In this document: positions 5,685 to 10,439 of the stretch, one piece after another
Layout of the letters: every line of letters begins with the position of its first letter
Numbering within the stretch: the first letter of the stretch is position 1
NCBI GenBank assembly: GCA_003551455.1
Contig: PUMR01000015.1
Location: forward strand, 1 to 10,439
DNA: 10,439 bases
Direction: 5' to 3'
DNA from: Mollicutes bacterium
Lineage (GTDB): Bacteria; Bacillota_I; Bacilli_A; Izemoplasmatales; Izemoplasmataceae
Translations under genes and position numbers: made by a program
Notes under the pieces: model-generated
Told to the model about the DNA's origin: nothing
Database searches by the model: none
What the model saw: only the letters and a program-made list of their open reading frames with translations

Positions 5685-6644
5685 TTAGAACAATCCATTC
5701 ATAAGAATTCGGTTAGCATGTTTCATTTCAATATGCTTCAATGTTTTATGAGCAATCCTAAAAAAGTTATCAATATCAGCCAATAGACTTTGAACTTCTT
5801 TAGACTCAAAGACTTTAGCAATATCACTATCCATATAATATTCATTATAATGGGAATATTTAAAACCAGGAACCAACTTTTGTAGTTTATCTATCAAATT
5901 TCCATAATAATGATATGATTTTTCAATACTATTTCCTTTAATATCATATGCTGATATCATATATGTATTTTTAGAATCACCAACAAGTCGACCAAGAAAA
6001 TTGATATTAACAACACCTGTTGAAGTATATGATTTTGTATTTAGGTCATCAATGAAAATGATAACATCGGTAACCAAATAATCAACAATTTCTTCAGTGA
6101 AGATTTTGTATTTTTTTGAATTATTCAAATAAATATGAATTTTTTGCTTATTAGCAATAGATATATTTTGGCAACCTTTCATTTTAATTGGTATTTCATT
6201 TGTAAGTTTAATATGCATAATGCTTTCTTGCAACTTATCTAAATTCGCCCAATAACTATCTCTAAACTTTAGAAAATCTTGAGCCACTTGACGTTGAACT
6301 GGTCTTTTGATAAGGTCTATATGGTCCTTTATAAGACAACCAAAAAGTTGATAATTTTCATAATAAGATGTTCTTGACTTGTAAGAACGATATGTCAGTC
6401 GTCGACCAAATCTTTTACCTGTTACAGCACTACTATTTTCTTTTGTATTTTTTTGACCATTTGGATTCTTTAGGCAACGCATAAGTGTTTCACCAAAATC
6501 ATCATGTATATTATAATCATTAGACATAATACGCATATAAGTAGCCATAACATTCGATACGATATCTTGAATGTCTGCCATTTTCTTATTTTTCTCATTC
6601 TTATACACTACATTTTGTTCTTTTACAGCCTTTTCAATATTCAT
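5685..6644 (-). CDS. 319-aa orphan protein
   Basis: A large protein whose family I do not recognise. Residues 1-60 are charged and likely helical. Residues 70-100 are basic and Tyr/Arg-rich (GKRFGRRLTYRSYKSRTSYYENY). Residues 105-165 look helical. Residues 160-265 are beta-rich (IHIYLNNSKKYKIF, VTDVIIFIDDLNTKSYTSTG, VNINFLGRLVG, TYMISAYDIKG). The end (265-319) is helical again, with SLLADIDNFFRIAHKTLKHIEMKH. There is no clear catalytic motif, membrane helix or signal peptide. The start ATG at 6644 follows AAAGGAG. It heads a three-gene unit with two HREDGPA proteins. AT-rich codon choice is stronger than in the helicase genes, suggesting a different history. Confidence 0.82.
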   Translation of the reverse strand: MNIEKAVKEQNVVYKNEKNKKMADIQDIVSNVMATYMRIMSNDYNIHDDFGETLMRCLKNPNGQKNTKENSSAVTGKRFGRRLTYRSYKSRTSYYENYQLFGCLIKDHIDLIKRPVQRQVAQDFLKFRDSYWANLDKLQESIMHIKLTNEIPIKMKGCQNISIANKQKIHIYLNNSKKYKIFTEEIVDYLVTDVIIFIDDLNTKSYTSTGVVNINFLGRLVGDSKNTYMISAYDIKGNSIEKSYHYYGNLIDKLQKLVPGFKYSHYNEYYMDSDIAKVFESKEVQSLLADIDNFFRIAHKTLKHIEMKHANRILMNGLF

Positions 6645-6663
6645 GTTTTACTCCTTTGTTTTA

Positions 6664-6700
6664 TTTATTATGAATATATCATATAATTTTTTTTAGGACA
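6664..6700 (-). promoter_or_regulatory. Proximal promoter element of the 319-aa orphan unit
   Basis: On the minus strand: TTGTCCT, 11 nt, TATGAT, ATATTCATAATAAA. The upstream TGAAG part is replaced by TGTAT, so this copy lacks the extended half but keeps the spacing. It is followed by a leader with AAAGGAG and ATG at 6644. Confidence 0.75.
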
Positions 6701-6742
6701 ATACAACTTTATTTCAAGTTATGCATGTTTTCTTTTTATTTT

Positions 6743-6781
6743 ATTACATATGACTAATAATATATGAAAATTTATAGGACA
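6743..6781 (-). promoter_or_regulatory. Distal orphan promoter element
   Basis: On the minus strand: TGAAGTGTCCT, 11 nt, TATATT, ATTAGTCATATGTAAT. It points leftward but has no gene before the next element 43 bases on; the only ORF there is a five-codon one (MHNLK, 6706-6723). It could be a second promoter for the 319-aa unit, a remnant of a lost gene, or the source of a short RNA. Confidence 0.6.
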
Positions 6782-6821
6782 CTTCAATAAGCATTTTTAT
6801 ATGTTGATTGTCCTATAAATT
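6769..6821. repeat. 13-bp inverted repeat between divergent promoters
   Basis: Arms AATTTATAGGACA (6769-6781) and TGTCCTATAAATT (6809-6821) are perfect reverse complements separated by 27 nt. Each arm contains the TGTCCT core of one of two divergent promoter elements, so the symmetry includes spacer bases that vary elsewhere. It may be a shared regulator site or the trace of an inversion event that copied the element. Confidence 0.75.
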
Positions 6822-6845
6822 CATCATATTATATAACATAAAAAT
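6809..6845 (+). promoter_or_regulatory. Promoter element of the rightward HREDGPA pair
   Basis: On the plus strand: TGATTGTCCT, 11 nt, then TATTATATAACATAA. It is the first rightward element and stands back to back with the one at 6743-6781. The leader to the ATG at 6877 ends in GATAAAGG-TGATTT, close to the junction sequence between tandem HREDGPA genes. Confidence 0.72.
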
Positions 6846-6876
6846 TAAGAACATATTAATAAGATAAAGGTGATTT

Positions 6877-7167
6877 ATGCCTAAAGAAAAACCAGAACGT
6901 GTAAAATATCCATGGGGTGCAGCATGGTTTATGAATGGTAAACTTCATCGAGAAGATGGACCTGCTGTTCATTGGAGGTACACATATAAGTCTTGGTATA
7001 AATATGGTAAACTGCATAGAGAAGATGGGCCAGCAATTGAGTGGTATGATGATTCTAAGGCTTGGTATTTAAATGATATAAATTATTATAAACAAGAGTA
7101 CTTTGAAGAGTTAGAAAAACCTCGTGGTAAAGAACATACTGATAGGATAAGGTTGATTTATGCGTAA
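6877..7167 (+). CDS. HREDGPA-repeat protein, two repeats
   Basis: This 96-aa family member is the most regular: W-x-x-x-G-K-L-HREDGPA occurs at about 17-30 and 40-53 (WFMNGKLHREDGPA, WYKYGKLHREDGPA), then KAWYLNDINY and the tail LEKPRGKEHTDRIRLIYA. The unit is about 23 residues long. The start ATG at 6877 has AAAGG seven bases upstream. Its end overlaps the next paralogue by 8 nt. The repeats resemble MORN-like short beta repeats with alternating aromatic and Gly positions, but I would not assign a named domain without a search. Function unknown. Confidence 0.86.
   Translation: MPKEKPERVKYPWGAAWFMNGKLHREDGPAVHWRYTYKSWYKYGKLHREDGPAIEWYDDSKAWYLNDINYYKQEYFEELEKPRGKEHTDRIRLIYA
7126..7165 (+). 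repeat. 40-bp exact direct repeat, first copy
   Basis: The 40 bases at the 3' end of the first rightward HREDGPA gene, from the GGTAAAGAACATAC segment to ATGCGT, recur without a mismatch at 7337-7376 in the second. The identity covers both protein tail and ribosome-site junction, pointing to recent tandem duplication or gene conversion, since the genes diverge elsewhere. Confidence 0.9.
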
Positions 7168-7378
7168 TAGAGGTTATAAAAAAGTAAAATATTATTGGGG
7201 TAAAGCATGGTATCTTGATGGTTATTATCACCGAGAAGATGGTCCTGCTGTTGAAAGACCAAAAACAAAATCTTGGTATTTATATGGTCAAATTTATACA
7301 AAACAAGAGTACTTTAAAAAATTAGAAAAACTTAAAGGTAAAGAACATACTGATAGGATAAGGTTGATTTATGCGTGA
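7160..7378 (+). CDS. HREDGPA-repeat protein, single repeat
   Basis: This 72-aa paralogue has WYLDGYYHREDGPA with HREDGPA at 24-30, then KSWYLYGQIY and the tail LEKLKGKEHTDRIRLIYA. The ATG at 7160 lies inside the end of the previous gene (8-nt overlap) behind GATAAGG. The C-terminal third is nearly the same as in that gene (TKQEYFKKLEKL against YKQEYFEELEKP), while the N-terminal part differs, consistent with duplication. Its TGA stop opens the next promoter element. Confidence 0.86.
   Translation: MRNRGYKKVKYYWGKAWYLDGYYHREDGPAVERPKTKSWYLYGQIYTKQEYFKKLEKLKGKEHTDRIRLIYA
7337..7376 (+). repeat. 40-bp exact direct repeat, second copy
   Basis: Second copy of the repeat at 7126-7165, 211 bp downstream, ending just before the stop. 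After ATGCGT the two diverge: the first continues AATAGAG into the next gene, the second TGATGCGTCCT into the promoter element. Confidence 0.9.
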
Positions 7379-7380
7379 TG

Positions 7381-7417
7381 CGTCCTATCATCTATTATAA
7401 TATATAAGCATGAATAA
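7381..7417 (+). promoter_or_regulatory. Promoter element overlapping the SWIM gene start
   Basis: On the plus strand: TGATGCGTCCT, 11 nt, TAATAT, ATAAGCATGAATAAA. The core has C for T (CGTCCT). The ACATAATAAA tail is changed to GCATGAATAAA so that it contains the initiator ATG at 7410, 24 nt after the core, as in the element at 3211-3248. Confidence 0.72.
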
Positions 7418-7805
7418 AAAGAGAAAAGAACATATAAATCAACTACAAGATAATCTTAATTCCTATTGGGATTCTGTAAATTTTGATAGTATTATTAGTG
7501 TGGAAACGACTGATAATCAATCATTTATGGCTATTCAACTTCCTAAAAGGGAATTGCCTGGTTATGAACAAATGTATTATTTCATTCGTTTAGATAAACC
7601 AGAGCCTAAAATTTCTTTAATGGCCAAATATAGAATTAAGTCTATCAATGGTAAATCTATCGAGAATAAGACAGAGTGGAAAGTGAAGGGCTCGAGTGGG
7701 TATTATAAGGTAAGACTAAAGGCTGGTAAGTTGGTTTGTGATTGTAAGGGATTTATGTTTAGGAAGAAGTGTAAGCACGTAGAGCAGGTGAAGAATGAAG
7801 TGTGA
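7410..7805 (+). CDS. SWIM zinc-finger protein
   Basis: This 131-aa protein has a C-terminal SWIM-type zinc finger with Cys110-x-Cys112-x8-Cys121-x-His123 (VCDCKGFMFRKKCKH), preceded by the usual beta hairpin YYKVRLKAGKL. SWIM fingers bind DNA or protein and often accompany SF2 helicases. The middle (56-85) contains YYFIRLD and SINGKS, related to the N-terminal domain of the zinc-knuckle protein at 24-632. Residues 1-20 are basic and helical. No Shine-Dalgarno precedes ATG 7410, which lies inside the promoter element, so translation may be leaderless; the next Met is residue 40, too late. The gene overlaps the helicase gene by 11 nt (7795-7805), suggesting coupling and a shared task. Confidence 0.83.
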   Translation: MNKKRKEHINQLQDNLNSYWDSVNFDSIISVETTDNQSFMAIQLPKRELPGYEQMYYFIRLDKPEPKISLMAKYRIKSINGKSIENKTEWKVKGSSGYYKVRLKAGKLVCDCKGFMFRKKCKHVEQVKNEV

Positions 7806-8751
7806 CTATGATAGAATGTTTTGTTATCTTTGGCATGAAGATGATAAGGAGTGTAAGTTTGGCGAACGCTGGGTTCCAACCAACAAGGATGACGAACAAG
7901 AATGTCGTAAACGTGTTAGAGAGTCCCTAGGTGTTCGTAAAGACAAGTTTGATGAAGAGACTGTTCAAATTGATGCCATATGGGATGTCACAGATATTGC
8001 CAAAAAGATTGACCGATTTAAGAAAGGTGGCCGTGTTGATGACTATCTAAGGGAAAAGATTGGTTTTCGTAAAGGGTCAACAGGTGAAATCCATGCTTTG
8101 CCTGCACCAGAGATGAAAATTAAGGTTAATGAATTACTTCATAAACTTGGCCAACCATTGATTAAGGCTGGTCTTAGCACATATCAATATAAGGTGGCTG
8201 AAGAGTTGATTGAAAAATTCAAACTTGATAATAAGGTTATCCTTACGGAACTTTGTCCTCGCTTTGGTAAGACTATATGGTCCTCGGCTATTGCTGTGGA
8301 GATGGAAGTAGATATTGTTATTGTGGCAAGTTATGTTAAAACTGTCTTTACTAGCTTTGCTACAGATATTACTTCCTTTGAGCAATTCGTTGATTATGAA
8401 CATATTGACTTAGGTAAAGATGATTATAAGGATAAATTTAAAAAAGCTCGAAAGAACAACAAAAAGGTATTTTTATACCTAAGTCTATGCCAAGGTTCCA
8501 AACGGCAAGAACGTATTAATTGGGTGGCTAATATAAAAGGAACAAAAATGCTTATTGTAGATGAAGCTGACTTTGGAGCTCATCGCGAAAAGCAAGCCAT
8601 TCCATTGATTAACAAACTTCATAAGATTAATCATGTCATTATTATGACTGGAACCAATGCGGACAGGGCAGCCAGCAAATGGCCAATTGATCATATTACA
8701 AGTGTAACCTATCCAGAATTGGTCATGCAAAAAAGAAGTGTGTTGTCCTAA
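7795..8751 (+). CDS. SF2 helicase, N-terminal half (ATP-binding RecA-like domain)
   Basis: This 318-aa protein has an N-terminal domain (1-105) with a GERWVPTN segment and a CRKRVRESLGVRKDKFD stretch, probably for recognition. Residues 125-318 form one RecA-like domain: a Q-motif-like STYQYKVAEEL, motif I CPRFGKT (154-160), motif Ia VASYVKT (177-183), motif II VDEAD (255-259) and motif III TGT (285-287). It ends soon after motif III, so motifs IV-VI needed for helicase activity are absent. They are found in the next gene, 42 nt downstream. The protein is probably inactive alone and must pair with that product. The start ATG overlaps the SWIM gene, with AGGTGAAG as ribosome site. The final codons GTGTTGTCCTAA are part of a promoter element. 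Confidence 0.88.
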   Translation: MKCDYDRMFCYLWHEDDKECKFGERWVPTNKDDEQECRKRVRESLGVRKDKFDEETVQIDAIWDVTDIAKKIDRFKKGGRVDDYLREKIGFRKGSTGEIHALPAPEMKIKVNELLHKLGQPLIKAGLSTYQYKVAEELIEKFKLDNKVILTELCPRFGKTIWSSAIAVEMEVDIVIVASYVKTVFTSFATDITSFEQFVDYEHIDLGKDDYKDKFKKARKNNKKVFLYLSLCQGSKRQERINWVANIKGTKMLIVDEADFGAHREKQAIPLINKLHKINHVIIMTGTNADRAASKWPIDHITSVTYPELVMQKRSVLS

Positions 8752-8780
8752 AGTAAATGTTATTATATTTACATAATAAC
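8744..8780 (+). promoter_or_regulatory. Promoter element between the helicase halves
   Basis: On the plus strand: TTGTCCT, 11 nt, TATTAT, ATTTACATAATAAC. The TAA stop of the N-terminal helicase half (8749-8751) lies inside TGTCCTAA. A good AGGAG and the ATG at 8794 follow, so the C-terminal half has its own promoter and ribosome site. Confidence 0.75.
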
Positions 8781-8793
8781 AAATAGGAGATAT

Positions 8794-10074
8794 ATGAAAC
8801 ACTTTGAGATTAATACAAAACGAGATATACTGGTTCCGGATCTAAAATGCTACCAAATGGATCTTAGTGGACCTGTCAACGCTGCTATTGAAGCCAAACA
8901 AGTAAGTGAGGACTTTAAGGAACTTCCATCTTGGGGTAAGTTTATTGCCAATCCAAGTAAGTCTAAAGGTTTTTATACTAGAGTGTTAGAAGGGTTGTTC
9001 AAGGGTCAACATGGCTTTGATGAACTAAACGTTGGATATCAATTAGGCAACGAGGACCATACGGTTAGTATGATCTTTATGCCAGCCAATACTCGCAATG
9101 ATTGTCTAAAGACCATTGCTCAAATTACCGAACAGACTTTAGATGGATTTAATATTATTACCCTTTGTGGGGATGAGGCTTTTCGGTATAATGGTCAACG
9201 AATCACCAATAAGTCTTCGGAAAAGATTGTTAAAGAAGTGGTAGAAAAAAGTCGAAAGGAAAATAAATCAACTCTTATCCTTGCGGCTCAATTGGCACAA
9301 AGAAGTTTTAGCATTCCAGAAATTACCAATCTATTCTTGGCTTATGATAACGGTGAAATGGGGTCAACACTACAAAAGATTAGTCGAGTATTGACTCCAA
9401 ATAAAATAGATAAGGTTGGTCATGTCTTTAGTTTGAGCTTTGATCCAAACCGAGACGACAAATTCGATGCGGTCATTGTAGAGACAGCTATTAACTATAA
9501 GAATCGAAATGGTATTACATCTCTTTATGATGCTATGAAAGATGTCTTAAAGACTATTGATATCTTTACCTGTCAACCAGATGGAGCCATTAAGATTGAT
9601 GTTGATGAATACCTTAATGTTGCTTTGGCCAATAATGGTGTTAGTCGTGTCTTGGGTAAAATGACAGACCTTACCCCTATGTCCGAAGAAACTCTTTATG
9701 CATTGGCTAATAGTGATTCAAACTACTTTAAAGCCAAAGAGCATGAAGTAGTTGAGAGTGGTAAGACCAAAGAAACAACCAAAAAGAAAAAACAAAACAC
9801 CAAGTCTATGGACAAACAACAACTTAAACTTCTCCAAAAGGCTAAAGAGAAGGTAGTCGAGATCTTGGAAAACTTAGATGTCATTATTCTTGGAACACAA
9901 ACAACTGATATTGATAAGGCCTTTAAGATGATTCAAAGTAATCCATCTTATCAAAATTGCATTAAAGAAGAGTTTGGCTTAGATTATGAAGTTATTCAAT
10001 ATCTGTTTGATAATCATATAATTAAGAAGTCTTGGGTTGACTTGATGCATCGATATAAACGTGATGTGTCCTAA
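8794..10074 (+). CDS. SF2 helicase, C-terminal half
   Basis: This 426-aa protein shows the second RecA-like domain of an SF2 helicase. A motif IV-like strand SMIFMPANTRNDC lies at 92-104, a motif V region QRSFSIPEITNLFLAYDNG at 169-187 and motif VI QKISRVLTP at 194-202. There is no Walker A or DEAD box; those are in the gene just upstream, so the two products should assemble into one motor. After the motor come a linker domain (220-315), a Lys-rich stretch (325-345: TKETTKKKKQNTK) and a helical C-terminal domain (340-426). The start ATG 8794 follows TAGGAG. The stop TAA is inside the next promoter element. The closest functional context is restriction/modification-type helicases, given the methyltransferase that follows. 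No nuclease motif was recognised. Confidence 0.85.
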   Translation: MKHFEINTKRDILVPDLKCYQMDLSGPVNAAIEAKQVSEDFKELPSWGKFIANPSKSKGFYTRVLEGLFKGQHGFDELNVGYQLGNEDHTVSMIFMPANTRNDCLKTIAQITEQTLDGFNIITLCGDEAFRYNGQRITNKSSEKIVKEVVEKSRKENKSTLILAAQLAQRSFSIPEITNLFLAYDNGEMGSTLQKISRVLTPNKIDKVGHVFSLSFDPNRDDKFDAVIVETAINYKNRNGITSLYDAMKDVLKTIDIFTCQPDGAIKIDVDEYLNVALANNGVSRVLGKMTDLTPMSEETLYALANSDSNYFKAKEHEVVESGKTKETTKKKKQNTKSMDKQQLKLLQKAKEKVVEILENLDVIILGTQTTDIDKAFKMIQSNPSYQNCIKEEFGLDYEVIQYLFDNHIIKKSWVDLMHRYKRDVS

Positions 10075-10107
10075 AAAATATTCTATATTATATGTAGATA
10101 AATTGAT
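10067..10107 (+). promoter_or_regulatory. Promoter element of the methyltransferase gene
   Basis: On the plus strand: TGATGTGTCCT, 11 nt, TATATT, ATATGTAGATAAAT. The stop TAA of the helicase C-half (10072-10074) is within TGTCCTAA. A longer leader than usual (about 30 nt) follows, with TAGGAG before the ATG at 10135. Confidence 0.75.
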
Positions 10108-10134
10108 AAAGTAGTATATAATATAGGAGTAGAG

Positions 10135-10439
10135 ATGCTTAGTCGTCTGAAGTTTGATATTGATAGTTTAGTAAATGAGATATTGGACCAGCTACCTGAA
10201 GAAGTCTTTAAGAGTTCTGAAACAACTTTCTGTGATCCAGCTATGGGTGGTGGACAGTTTGTTAAGGAAGTTGAAGAAAGGCTACGACGGTATGGTCATG
10301 ATAATGTAAATATTTCAAAGAGAGTTTATGGATATGAAGCCAATCCAATGCGGATTAATTATGCTGTGGATAGATGGGGATTGGTGGGGACTTATGAAGC
10401 CAAGAATTTTCTTGAAGAGGACATAAATATGAAGTTTGA
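10135..10439 (+). CDS. N6-adenine DNA methyltransferase, N-terminal part
   Basis: The first 101 codons of a gene that is still open at the window end. The start ATG 10135 follows TAGGAG. SAM-binding motif I is FCDPAMGGGQF (about residues 31-41), the next strand with its acidic residue is VYGYEANPMR (about 63-72), and the visible part ends NFLEEDINMKF, exactly where the catalytic NPPY motif normally comes a few residues later. This is the layout of gamma-type N6-adenine methyltransferases of restriction-modification systems. It probably modifies phage DNA, and together with the split helicase and SWIM protein may form a modification or anti-restriction set. Whether NPPY is intact cannot be seen. 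Confidence 0.88.
   Translation, partial: MLSRLKFDIDSLVNEILDQLPEEVFKSSETTFCDPAMGGGQFVKEVEERLRRYGHDNVNISKRVYGYEANPMRINYAVDRWGLVGTYEAKNFLEEDINMKF

Noticed and set aside
1127..7378. Regularly recurring HREDGPA-coding DNA as a CRISPR-like or satellite array
   Set aside because: Repeats are in-frame protein units with variable DNA sequence inside seven separate genes, not identical short repeats with unique spacers.
7795..7806. GAAGTGT at the SWIM/helicase overlap, similar to the promoter core
   Set aside because: It continues GTGACTATG, not GTCCT, and no AT-rich box follows. The bases are the overlapping start and stop codons.
8134..8802. Minus-strand frames opposite the helicase N-half
   Set aside because: Antisense to clear helicase motifs, with no promoter element or ribosome site in that direction.

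Overview
The window is AT-rich (roughly two thirds A+T by eye), almost fully coding and packed into short transcription units. It has overlapping genes, many small orphan ORFs, lineage-specific paralogues and phage-style enzymes (MoxR ATPase, VWA metallopeptidase, SF2 helicase, adenine methyltransferase). No rRNA, tRNA, integrase, transposase or CRISPR array was seen. This fits an accessory region of a large tailed phage, perhaps a jumbo myovirus. That assignment is an inference from gene style; no capsid, tail or replication hallmark lies in the window.

Layout. A leftward block covers about 1-6700: a C4 zinc-knuckle protein, a coiled-coil protein, a HREDGPA-repeat protein, a VWA/HExxH metallopeptidase, two HREDGPA proteins, a small basic protein, a MoxR-like AAA+ ATPase, a 70-aa orphan, two more HREDGPA proteins and a 319-aa orphan. 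A divergent control region lies at about 6645-6876. A rightward block follows: two HREDGPA proteins, a SWIM zinc-finger protein, the N-terminal half of an SF2 helicase, its C-terminal half as a separate gene, and the start of an N6-adenine DNA methyltransferase that runs off the window.

The most striking signal is a repeated intergenic element, TGAAGTGTCCT then 11 nt then TATNNT and an ACATAATAAA-like tail. Twelve complete copies plus one cut by the left edge were found, on both strands. Each complete copy points into the transcription unit that follows it, except for one orphan copy. Spacing is constant. Several copies contain the stop codon of the preceding gene. I read it as a phage promoter whose motif also serves as the gene boundary. 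In two copies an ATG sits at exactly the same place, 24 nt after TGTCCT, with no Shine-Dalgarno, which predicts leaderless mRNAs and a transcription start at that A. Only one clear intrinsic terminator was found (3260-3293).

The second theme is the HREDGPA family: seven paralogues, six of them arranged as three tandem pairs with 8-nt overlaps and a recurring GATAAGG-TTGATTT-ATG junction. One copy (1127-1417) seems to have gained one A in its start region and now appears to begin at GTG. The third theme is the rightward SWIM / split helicase / methyltransferase block, in which the promoter element falls exactly between the two RecA-like halves of the helicase. Together with the MoxR/VWA pair in the leftward block, these are the functional systems that can be named; the rest are orphans.
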